A stretch of DNA of 17,468 bases from positions 47,987 to 65,454 of the forward strand of contig DEHX01000123.1 of NCBI GenBank assembly GCA_002352145.1. Reading direction: 5' to 3'. This document shows positions 8,187 to 15,152 of the stretch, piece after piece; the stretch's first letter is position 1, and each line of letters begins with the position of its first letter. The notes beneath the pieces are model-generated. The model ran no database searches and was not told the origin of the DNA. It saw only the letters and a program-made list of their open reading frames with translations. Source of the stretch: Chitinophagaceae bacterium UBA2789 (GTDB lineage Bacteria > Bacteroidota > Bacteroidia > Chitinophagales > Chitinophagaceae). The position numbers and the translations under genes are program-made.

Positions 8187-8783
8187 TTATAATGAAGAAT
8201 TGGCTAAGCTGATAAAATGCTGGTGCAGTTTCAAAACTTGCGGGATCAGCAGTTCCTGTTCATTGTTGGTAATTACAAAATCACACAGCTTCATTTTCAT
8301 TTCTTCATTTACCTGGCGGTTAATTCTTTTTACTATTTCATCCTGCGCAAGGTTATCCCTTTTCATCACTCTTTTGATACGCAAAGCCTGAGGTGCATAA
8401 ACACCAATTACGAAATCAAGATTTTCGGCTGCTCCGCTTTCAAAAAGCAGAGCTGCTTCTTTGATAGAATATGGCGCTGCCTGTCTTTGCATCCATTCTT
8501 CAGCATCTTTTATGGTTACAGGATGAATGAGGGCATTAAGTAATTCGAGTTTTTCCGGGTTGTTAAAAACTATATCGGCGAGATATTTTCTATCCAAATC
8601 TTCGTTTTTATATGTTGCTTCGCCAAAATGTTGCCTTATTGACTCTTTAATTTTTTCATTAATGTTCATCAGTCTTTTCGCTTCTGTATCTGCATAATAA
8701 ACGGGTATACCCAGTACTTCAAATATTTTTGCAACCGTAGACTTACCGCTTCCGATACCACCAGTCAGGCCGATTTTTAACAT
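8187..8783 (-). CDS. coaE: Dephospho-CoA kinase
   Basis: Catalyses the last step of coenzyme A synthesis: phosphorylation of the 3'-hydroxyl of dephospho-CoA with ATP, in the cytoplasm. The 198 residues are normal for the family. The P-loop is GGIGSGKST (8-16), directly at the N-terminus as expected; YYAD (Asp32) corresponds to the catalytic Asp; the ALIHP segment (about 85-89) and the FESGAAENLDFVIGV ... QALRIKRVMKRD region form the CoA-binding and lid parts. The ATG at 8783 places the P-loop correctly. A strong hairpin terminator lies about 10 nt upstream of the start, between yajC and coaE, and I see no good promoter after it, so expression may depend on readthrough. The downstream lipoprotein gene is 11 nt away. 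Confidence 0.96.
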   Translation of the reverse strand: MLKIGLTGGIGSGKSTVAKIFEVLGIPVYYADTEAKRLMNINEKIKESIRQHFGEATYKNEDLDRKYLADIVFNNPEKLELLNALIHPVTIKDAEEWMQRQAAPYSIKEAALLFESGAAENLDFVIGVYAPQALRIKRVMKRDNLAQDEIVKRINRQVNEEMKMKLCDFVITNNEQELLIPQVLKLHQHFISLANSSL

Positions 8784-8793
8784 AGAGGGAAAT

Positions 8794-8837
8794 TACAAAA
8801 AACAAATCCCAAATTCCAATTTTCAGGAATTTGGGAT
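8794..8837 (-). terminator. Rho-independent terminator between yajC and coaE
   Basis: A perfect 12-bp inverted repeat (8806-8817 with 8826-8837; arms ATCCCAAATTCC and GGAATTTGGGAT), 8-nt loop, followed on the minus strand by TTGTTTTTTGT. It starts 22 nt after the yajC stop and its T-run ends about 10 nt before the coaE ATG. The stem is AT-rich, so termination may be partial. Confidence 0.8.
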
Positions 8838-8859
8838 CTCGATATGTTTTTAAGAACTT

Positions 8860-9252
8860 TTATTTCTTTTCAGTTGCGGGTTTGTTAAGCGCAGCTGTCC
8901 AGTCCATGCTTATAGCACTTTTTTCAATTTTCAGATAGCTGCCCGGGCTTACTTCAATATTCAAAGTGCCATCTTCATTTACTTTATTGATAACACCATG
9001 GATACCTGCAATGGTAACCACTTTATCACCTTTACCAAGGTTTTCAATAAAGCTCTTCTGGTTTTTGGCTCTTTTAGCCTGCGGTCTGATGAAGAACAGC
9101 CAGAATACAAGAATCATTAATCCCAGGAAGACCAATTGAATAGTGCCTCCGCCGGAAGAGCCACCTTTACCCTGCTCTCCACCCGGAGGTGTACAAGAAG
9201 AAAGAATAAAAATTACAGCACTGATGGCGATATAATTCAGTTTCGATTTCAT
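8860..9252 (-). CDS. yajC: Preprotein translocase subunit YajC, with a lipobox-like N-terminus
   Basis: Accessory protein of the SecDF-YajC complex, which helps SecYEG export and insert proteins. The core is typical: one TM at about 38-55 (IQLVFLGLMILVFWLFFI), the FIRPQAKRAK motif right after it, then LGKGDKVVTIAGIHGVINKV and a cytoplasmic beta domain ending near 118. What is unusual is an added hydrophobic N-terminus (residues 5-17) ending in LSSC at 17-20, followed by a Gly/Ser-rich stretch, which resembles a lipoprotein signal. Usual YajC proteins (about 90-110 residues) begin with just the single TM. Alternatively the first segment is simply another membrane helix. The ATG at 9252 gives this form; no good internal start precedes the core TM. 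It lies 33 nt after the DUF1573 gene and is followed by a terminator. Confidence 0.9.
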   Translation of the reverse strand: MKSKLNYIAISAVIFILSSCTPPGGEQGKGGSSGGGTIQLVFLGLMILVFWLFFIRPQAKRAKNQKSFIENLGKGDKVVTIAGIHGVINKVNEDGTLNIEVSPGSYLKIEKSAISMDWTAALNKPATEKK

Positions 9253-9285
9253 TATCTGATTTGTTTAGTTGTTTAAATTGTTGTG

Positions 9286-9759
9286 TTAGTTAGTGACTTC
9301 CACCCGAAAATCGAGTGAGTGTGAACGGGTAGGATTGGTATTGGCATCCACACTGATATGTTTCCTGTTTTCACCGGGGCGTCCTTTGCTGTCAAACTTT
9401 GCTTTAATAACTCCTTCTTCCCCCGGTGCAAAAGGCTGTTCCGGTTTTTCAGGTACGGTACATCCGCAACTGGCAGTTACATCTAAAATCACCAGCGGCT
9501 TGGTGCCGCTGTTCTTAAAGCGGTAAGATACCTCTACGACCTGTCCTTCTTTTACTTTACCCATATCTAAATAGGTTGAATCGAGCCAGGTGAGTGAAGT
9601 ATAATTAGCCGTATCGTTCATTGCCTTTTGTTTTTCGGCATAGCGTATACTGTCCTGAATGCGGGTATCCTGTTCGGATGAAGCATTTCCTTTCTTATCA
9701 ACCGACTTACAGGAAATAAGCAGGCCAGCAAGAACTGTTGTTACTAATATTCGTTTCAT
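9286..9759 (-). CDS. DUF1573 domain-containing lipoprotein
   Basis: A 157-residue predicted lipoprotein (MKRILVTTVLAGLLISC, Cys17). After a polar linker comes a DUF1573 immunoglobulin-like domain: MGKVKEGQVVEVSYRFKNSG, LVILDVTASCGCTVPEKP with the hallmark CGC triplet, and FAPGEEGVIKAKFDSKG. The family is common in Bacteroidota, and its exact function is unknown; the fold resembles MSP/ASH-type adhesion or scaffold domains. It sits between nusB (57 nt upstream) and yajC (33 nt downstream), a frequent arrangement in this phylum. A near-perfect promoter lies between nusB and this gene, so it can be transcribed separately from nusB together with yajC. Confidence 0.92.
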   Translation of the reverse strand: MKRILVTTVLAGLLISCKSVDKKGNASSEQDTRIQDSIRYAEKQKAMNDTANYTSLTWLDSTYLDMGKVKEGQVVEVSYRFKNSGTKPLVILDVTASCGCTVPEKPEQPFAPGEEGVIKAKFDSKGRPGENRKHISVDANTNPTRSHSLDFRVEVTN

Positions 9760-9781
9760 CTGCTTAGAAATTTAGGAGTTG

Positions 9782-9812
9782 CAAAAGTAACGGTAAAGAG
9801 GCGGGTGAACAA
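9782..9812 (-). promoter_or_regulatory. Strong Bacteroidota-type promoter before the DUF1573 gene
   Basis: On the minus strand, TTG (9812-9810), exactly 20 nt, then TACTTTTG (9789-9782), a full match to TAnnTTTG. The predicted start is near 9777, giving a leader of roughly 15-20 nt before the ATG at 9759. It lies almost entirely between the nusB stop codon and the DUF1573 start. Confidence 0.7.
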
Positions 9813-9816
9813 GCCA

Positions 9817-10743
9817 TTAATTTTTTTTATAATCTACTTTATGCATTTTGTTTTGCTGTACCAGTTCTTTATGAATATTGTCCAGTATGCCATTTACAAA
9901 CTGGCCACTTTGCTGGGTACTGTAATCTTTGGCCAGGTCAATATATTCGTTAATAGTTACTTTAGGAGGAATCGTTTCGAAGTACAGAAATTCTGCTACA
10001 CCCATTTTCATCATGATCATATCCAGCAGGGCAATTCGTTCCGGGTCCCAGTTTTTCAGTTTTGGGATTATCAGTTCCTGCAGGTATTCGCTTTTATCCA
10101 AAACAGTTTGCAGCAACTCTTTGGCAAATTGAGCTTTATCGGGACTTAACATTTGTTTGAAATCGTAACTGCCGGGTTTCTGTAAGTAAGCAACCAGTAA
10201 CTGCACTACCATTTCTCCGTCATCATCCCAGTTTGAAAAATTTTCTTCAATGTGCGATACAAATATTTCATTGGCCAACAGAAGGTCGTTCAGGATGAAT
10301 TCAATAATCTTTTTTTCTTCCTGTTTTTCCCTTGAACCTTTGGCGATGTAGGCTTTATATTCTGGTGTTTCCACCAGGCTGAGATATATCTTCCTTATCA
10401 GCTCTTTATCCGTGTAAGTTTCAGGCTTTTCTTTATTGAACTGTTCCTTTAACGCCGGATCGTCCAGTATTTTCCAGAGCACTTCATTGCCTGCTATTTT
10501 GGTATTTACATTCAAATCTTCGGCGGTAGGCAGGTGTTTGGAAGCCTTTTGATGGGCATCAGTTTCTGCATAACGGGTTACTTCTGTTAAAAACCAGGTG
10601 AGATAGACCAGTAAAGAACGGGTCTGGTCAAAATGATCCTGTAATATCTTTTGCGCTTCGCCGGGTTTAACCTCATTCTCCTGGGTGGTTACTGTGTAAA
10701 CGGTTTGCATCACTTTTACCCGGATATTTCTTCTGCTGATCAT
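9817..10743 (-). CDS. nusB: Transcription antitermination factor NusB (long Bacteroidota form)
   Basis: RNA-binding protein that, with NusE (S10), binds boxA in rRNA leaders and keeps RNA polymerase elongating. The NusB fold is in the C-terminal part: residues about 165-300 include WDPERIALLDMIMMKMGVAEFL, PPKVTINEYIDLAKDY and the signature SGQFVNGILDNI. The start MISRRNIRVKVMQTVY is the typical first helix (R-x-x-R/K-x-x-x-x-Q), so the extra sequence of about 150 residues relative to E. coli NusB (139) is mostly an insertion after helix 1, which is usual in Bacteroidota. It is helical and highly charged and carries several K/E-rich stretches (e.g. GSREKQEEKKIIE). The gene leads the minus-strand cluster nusB, DUF1573, yajC, coaE. 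A possible -7 box (TATCTTCG) lies 23 nt upstream of the ATG. Confidence 0.95.
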   Translation of the reverse strand: MISRRNIRVKVMQTVYTVTTQENEVKPGEAQKILQDHFDQTRSLLVYLTWFLTEVTRYAETDAHQKASKHLPTAEDLNVNTKIAGNEVLWKILDDPALKEQFNKEKPETYTDKELIRKIYLSLVETPEYKAYIAKGSREKQEEKKIIEFILNDLLLANEIFVSHIEENFSNWDDDGEMVVQLLVAYLQKPGSYDFKQMLSPDKAQFAKELLQTVLDKSEYLQELIIPKLKNWDPERIALLDMIMMKMGVAEFLYFETIPPKVTINEYIDLAKDYSTQQSGQFVNGILDNIHKELVQQNKMHKVDYKKN

Positions 10744-10765
10744 GCGTTAAGAACTAATTGAAGGG

Positions 10766-10773
10766 CGAAGATA
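10766..10773 (-). promoter_or_regulatory. Possible -7 box of nusB
   Basis: TATCTTCG on the minus strand, one base from TAnnTTTG. A T-rich stretch lies about 21 nt upstream, and a TTG at 10791-10789 is only 15 nt away. Moderate to weak candidate, but well placed between the upstream terminator and the gene. Confidence 0.35.
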
Positions 10774-10792
10774 GGCGATTTTGTTTTGCAAC

Positions 10793-10827
10793 TAAAATGG
10801 GGTAGTTGTTAAGCTACCCCCATTTTA
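10793..10827 (-). terminator. Hairpin terminator after the T9SS protein gene
   Basis: Inverted repeat (TAAAATGGGGTAG at 10793-10805 with CTACCCCCATTTTA at 10814-10827) with one bulged base and an 8-nt loop. On the minus strand the stem's right arm ends in ATTTTA, giving a short T-run. It starts about 16 nt after the stop codon at 10843. Confidence 0.75.
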
Positions 10828-10842
10828 TATATAAGAATCTAT

Positions 10843-13800
10843 TTACTCTTTTACAAACCGGGTGATATTTTTTCCGGTTAAAGTAAAAAATTCTATAAAG
10901 TAAATTCCTTTTGCAAGAGATTGAATATCTAGTTCATAATTGCGTTGAATGCTTGAAATCGTTTCAGCAATGGCAATTCTTCCGTCAGCACTAACAATTC
11001 GTATTGTTACATTATGAACTGGTTGAGGTGTACTTATCGTTATGCGGTCTTTCGCCGGATTAGGATAAACTGTCAATACATGGTTTTTTCCCTCAAATTG
11101 TACAGCAATTGTATTACTGTAGCTGTTACGGCTGTCAATATCAATTTGCTTAATCCTGTAATAGTTCATTCCGGTTACAGGCATACGGTCTGTAAAGGAA
11201 TAATGCTGGTCAGTACTTGCATTTCCATAACTGGGTTTACTGCCAATCCGGTAGAAATTACTGCCATCTTTAGATGTTTCAATTTCAAATACTGCATTAT
11301 TATGCTCGAAACCTGTGATCCATTTTAAATCAACAACATCCTTGTTTTTTTCTCCTGTAAATGAAAGGAAAGATACAGGTAAAATATAGCCAGCCTGCCC
11401 GATTGCAAAACCGGAAAATCCTGAGTTGAAAGTTGCTGTTACAGTATAATCATTGCCAAAACTGCCGTGTGTCACTGCGCTATTGGCTATTACGGAAGAT
11501 GCAGTTGGCGTTGCTGGGGTTATGCTGCTAATAGCTCCTCCAGACTTGATCATTTGAACAACATTCCACGATAAACCAGTGGCAGTTTCATATCCGGCCT
11601 TTTCAGCTGCAGTATAATACAACGTTATATCATATTGCCCGACGGGGTTTGCGTTTGTTGGTACAATTCTGAACGATTTTGAAGTCAGGTAGTTTGACAG
11701 GTTATTATTCCAGAATGGAGAAGTGCCAGTTCCAGCACGGTCAATTTCTACCGTTGTACAACCATAATCAAAATTGGTCAGATTTTTAACTCTTGCCATA
11801 ATCCTCCCGCTGGCATCATAAAATGGCACATCATCATTGGGGCCAAGACTGGCTACTTTTGAAATAAGTGTATTTGCTACGGTATTAATAGGTACTGACA
11901 TGGTGAGCCGGATATTAGGCCTTGTTGTACTTGTACCTGCTGCGGCTGAAGCACATACAGAACCGGCAGCATTCTGTGTTACTAAAGCTGATGGAATGTA
12001 GCCACTTACCGTTGTGCCAATAACTGCAACATCTGAAGAGGTGGTAGTATTGTCCCAACAAGTTTCAATAACGATATTATCTGTACCATTCCAGTAGACT
12101 GGAGCTGGTAATGTCCAGCCTGTCATCCAGCCTGTTGTGCCCGGAGTAGTGAAATTAGTAGTCGGTAAAATGTTACTAAATGTAGTGCTGACAAATCCAC
12201 CTGAAAGCGTAGAAACACCAGTGAAACCAATACGGACATTCAAATTGTTGAATGTGGCAACGGTAGCAGAGCCAGACCTCCAGGCAAAATGTGTAATGAA
12301 CCCGGGTGCAATACCCATGCTGGTAAGTTCAGATGCCAGGTAAAGATTCTGAATTTTTTTATCAGTACTTCCACTGCCACTGAATGGACCTGAAGTAATA
12401 GCGCCAACATTGCCAAAGCCCACAGCAGCGTATGTCGTTTTGGATACTTCTGGCAAATTATCGTTATCAACGATTTTTATCTGACAGGTTTGGTTATAGT
12501 CAGCTGCAACAGCATTGCCTCCACTATTATTGATGGAAAAACTAATATTAATACTCTCATCTCCTTCAATGGAACCATCGTCGAATATTCTTACTGTAAC
12601 AGGCCTGCTGAGGTTGGCTGCATTAAGCGTAACGGATGAAGGTGTTATGATAAAATCCTGATTGCCGGTTGCAGTACCACTGGTACTTAAAGTAAGAATG
12701 GCATCTGCACTTGGGGCAGCATCGATTATTACATTTACGGTATAATCTTTATAGTTAAGACATCCTGCACTCACATTAGCGTCTTGTTCCCTGACAGTGA
12801 CAGCAGAAGTTTGAAAACGTACTTTAGGTGAAGGGGTACAATCGTCCAATGTAAAAGAAGCCATACGGGTACTCCAGCTTGTAGCAGTGTTATACATGCC
12901 AGTCAACCAAAAAGTAAGATTGTCGGAAGGATCAATACTGACAGAATTATAATCACCATATCGGTTGCTGGCATTGGCTGCTGTTCCATCCATAATAGTT
13001 AGTTCAGTTCCGGTCATTGTTCCTAAAGGATCACAAGGATTACGGGCAGTAAATCTTATAGATGGATGTTCAGCATTTCCACTCACATTGTAAATAAGAC
13101 CTATATTACCTTTTGCATCTTGTGTGATGGAGCCCATAAAGCGGTGATTGGCATCAGGGGCATAAGTTCCTTCCTGGAAAACACTCCAGGTACCACTGGT
13201 TCGTCGAAGTTCCCACCAGCGTATACCAGCTAAGCCACTACCATTAGCATCTACAGTTGCAGATAGCACCATAGACTCATAGGATGGAAATTTTCTGAAG
13301 TTTACTTTGTTCATAATTCTACCTGTTAATGCCTCAAGCTGAATTGCCGAGCCTTGTTGTGGAATACACCTTTCCCTGGTTGCAGCACACAGATCATCAT
13401 CAAATGCTGCTATGGCCATTTGAGTAGGGGTGCTAATGACAGAACTTGCCGGTGTAGTGAAATTTGGAGCAAATTCAAAAGTGTAAAGGCTGTCCACATC
13501 TGCAGGATCGACAGTCCAGGTGTCATTTTGGTAAAATGCAAATTGCCCGCTAAGAGATGATGGCAAAGGCCCCTCTTGGGTTACAGGTGCCATACTAAAG
13601 TAACGGCCGGTTGAATGTGTCAGCCTTGATCTGATTGCCACAGCAGTTGGGTCGCCATTTAGCATCTTGCTACGTTCAAAAGCATATATAGAAGAGCCGA
13701 AATAGGAAGTACCTGTTGTATTAAAATCATTGGATGTTCCAAAATAAGCATTGTGCCAAATGGCAATTTTTTGGTAGTCTACAAAAAAAGAATTGTCGGC

Positions 13801-14451
13801 AAATGCATAAACATACCAGGACCCGGTTGGGTCATCGGTAGCTGAAATGGCAAATATGAGAGTATTAATATAAGTAGTGACACCTCCGGAATAACCAAAT
13901 TCATTCAGGAGCCATCTGCCGGCGATTTGATCATACAAAACAATCGGATCGCCTGCTCCCTGGTAATTGGTTATATTACTAAGCAGAAAGCTATTCACAA
14001 CTGTACCCCCCGCCTTATCAAAAATTTTAACAACCGCTCCGGATGCTGCATTTATCATCTGGATTACATGGTTGGGTCCGGTTGCACTTACCGGATCAGC
14101 AGGATTAACAGCTGTAAAACCTATCCCGTCAAAATTTTGAAGAACTGTTGCAGTGGCGGCTTCAATCCTGTTTTCACTGTTCAAAGGCGGTTGTAAAACC
14201 GGATCAACCATTCCATTATGGTCAGATATATATGGGTGTATAACGGCAGTCTTTTTAACTACGTTCAATAATCCGTTTTCATCCCTGACTATCCTTGCCT
14301 CAAATGGTGTTTTTGAAAGTAGCTCACTCAACGATTCAGTTTTTCGGAAACTAGCATTTAGTACCGTAAACTCTGAAGATAATTGGGCAATTCCCTCAGA
14401 GGCAATAAAAAGGGAAAAGATGAAAAGTTTAAGCATTTTAGTTTTACCCAT
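10843..14451 (-). CDS. Large secreted T9SS type A sorting-domain protein with Calx-beta-like domain
   Basis: A 1202-residue extracellular or surface protein. Domains seen: signal peptide 1-23 (MGKTKMLKLFIFSLFIASEGIAQ); a beta-rich N-terminal module at about 105-540, starting with a D-P-V-S-A-T-G-P-N-H-V motif and having W/Y-rich blade-like strands (WYVYAF, FMGSITQDAKGNIGLIY), probably a beta-propeller; a Calx-beta-like domain at about 545-665 (TVREQDANV, DGSIEGDESINISFSI, VDNDN) that may bind calcium; a beta-sandwich at about 670-855 ending in TTRPNIRLTMS, a phrase common in Bacteroidota surface proteins; a further unassigned domain to about 1020; a fibronectin-like segment (LPVSFLSFTGEKN ... 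NYYRIKQID); and a C-terminal T9SS type A domain (VYPNPAKDRITIS at 1128-1140, then AKGIYFIEF and a FVKE end). No enzyme motif is visible, so the role may be adhesion or polymer binding. An alternative ATG lies 5 codons in. No partner gene is adjacent; groES is divergent. Confidence 0.9.
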   Translation of the reverse strand: MGKTKMLKLFIFSLFIASEGIAQLSSEFTVLNASFRKTESLSELLSKTPFEARIVRDENGLLNVVKKTAVIHPYISDHNGMVDPVLQPPLNSENRIEAATATVLQNFDGIGFTAVNPADPVSATGPNHVIQMINAASGAVVKIFDKAGGTVVNSFLLSNITNYQGAGDPIVLYDQIAGRWLLNEFGYSGGVTTYINTLIFAISATDDPTGSWYVYAFADNSFFVDYQKIAIWHNAYFGTSNDFNTTGTSYFGSSIYAFERSKMLNGDPTAVAIRSRLTHSTGRYFSMAPVTQEGPLPSSLSGQFAFYQNDTWTVDPADVDSLYTFEFAPNFTTPASSVISTPTQMAIAAFDDDLCAATRERCIPQQGSAIQLEALTGRIMNKVNFRKFPSYESMVLSATVDANGSGLAGIRWWELRRTSGTWSVFQEGTYAPDANHRFMGSITQDAKGNIGLIYNVSGNAEHPSIRFTARNPCDPLGTMTGTELTIMDGTAANASNRYGDYNSVSIDPSDNLTFWLTGMYNTATSWSTRMASFTLDDCTPSPKVRFQTSAVTVREQDANVSAGCLNYKDYTVNVIIDAAPSADAILTLSTSGTATGNQDFIITPSSVTLNAANLSRPVTVRIFDDGSIEGDESINISFSINNSGGNAVAADYNQTCQIKIVDNDNLPEVSKTTYAAVGFGNVGAITSGPFSGSGSTDKKIQNLYLASELTSMGIAPGFITHFAWRSGSATVATFNNLNVRIGFTGVSTLSGGFVSTTFSNILPTTNFTTPGTTGWMTGWTLPAPVYWNGTDNIVIETCWDNTTTSSDVAVIGTTVSGYIPSALVTQNAAGSVCASAAAGTSTTRPNIRLTMSVPINTVANTLISKVASLGPNDDVPFYDASGRIMARVKNLTNFDYGCTTVEIDRAGTGTSPFWNNNLSNYLTSKSFRIVPTNANPVGQYDITLYYTAAEKAGYETATGLSWNVVQMIKSGGAISSITPATPTASSVIANSAVTHGSFGNDYTVTATFNSGFSGFAIGQAGYILPVSFLSFTGEKNKDVVDLKWITGFEHNNAVFEIETSKDGSNFYRIGSKPSYGNASTDQHYSFTDRMPVTGMNYYRIKQIDIDSRNSYSNTIAVQFEGKNHVLTVYPNPAKDRITISTPQPVHNVTIRIVSADGRIAIAETISSIQRNYELDIQSLAKGIYFIEFFTLTGKNITRFVKE

Positions 14452-14775
14452 GAGTAGTAAGTATTTATACTTAAAAATACGTTTCCATGTTTTGTGGGTC
14501 CACCATTATTATCCACAGGTGGGAATTAATCATTTTGATTATTTCCGGGAGTCACTTTTTCTGACTTTGCGCCGGGTAAGTAAACCTTACTAATTATTGC
14601 ACAATGAAAATTTGTCACTAAAGGCAATAAAACTTGATTTGCCACTGCCATAACCTGAAAAAATTTCCGGTTATAAAGCCCCGGCATAGTATTTCCTGTA
14701 CCTTCGCCGCCCTGCCTCCAAAGAAATAAAGCGGGCAGGTAGTTTCAATTCAAAAAACTCAAAATCAATACAATT
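14452..14775. other. 324-nt divergent intergenic region between the T9SS gene and groES
   Basis: No gene, tRNA or known RNA family is recognised. It must hold both promoters. A perfect small palindrome (TAAGTA, 4 nt, TACTTA) lies at 14458-14473, just upstream of the T9SS gene start, and a groES -7 box candidate at 14699-14706. No CIRCE repeat (TTAGCACTC and its complement) is present. No clear TAnnTTTG box faces the T9SS gene. Confidence 0.6.
14699..14706 (+). promoter_or_regulatory. Possible -7 box of groES-groEL
   Basis: TACCTTCG followed by CC, one base from the TAnnTTTG consensus, giving a leader of about 60-65 nt before the groES ATG. No TTG is present 20 nt upstream, so the -33 element is poor. 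Confidence 0.4.
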
Positions 14776-15057
14776 ATGGCTAAGAAAGTCAATGTTACCC
14801 CCCTTCATGACAGGGTAATTGTAAAAGCTGCAGCAGCGGAAGAGAAAACTGCCGGTGGTATTATTATCCCCGATACAGCTAAAGAAAAACCTCAGCGTGG
14901 CACCGTAATCGCCGCAGGACCCGGCAAAAAGGATGAACCAGTTACCGTTAAAACAGGCGACACTGTACTGTATGGCAAGTATGCAGGAACAGAAATCCAG
15001 ATCGATGGCGAAGACTATCTCATCATGAGAGAGTCAGACATTCTTGCAATTGTATAA
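14776..15057 (+). CDS. groES: Co-chaperonin GroES
   Basis: Heptameric lid of the GroEL chamber, cytoplasmic. The 93 residues match the family: LHDRVIVKAAAAEEKTAGGI at the N-terminus, with the mobile-loop segment TAGGIIIPD (25-33) that contacts GroEL, then RGTVIAAGPG (41-50) and the C-terminal GEDYLIMRESDILAIV. The ATG at 14776 gives the usual start. groEL follows after 95 nt with no terminator between them, so both are one operon. No heat-shock operator is seen upstream. Confidence 0.98.
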   Translation: MAKKVNVTPLHDRVIVKAAAAEEKTAGGIIIPDTAKEKPQRGTVIAAGPGKKDEPVTVKTGDTVLYGKYAGTEIQIDGEDYLIMRESDILAIV

Positions 15058-15152
15058 TGTGAAAAAAAAGAATCTGCCGGATTGAAAATGGCATTTATCA
15101 TTTCAACATTAATTGCGAATTATCTTATTAATTAACTATCAAATTAAATATT

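Noticed and set aside
14490..14525. Cluster of short inverted pieces (GTGGGTCCACC ... CCACAGGTGGG) upstream of the T9SS gene
   Set aside because: The pairings are only 5 bp, compete with each other and contain mismatches; nothing distinguishes them from chance.
14153..14593. A 146-codon plus-strand frame overlapping the start of the T9SS gene
   Set aside because: Most of it is antisense to the signal peptide and N-terminus of a well-supported protein; the translated sequence has no recognisable pattern.
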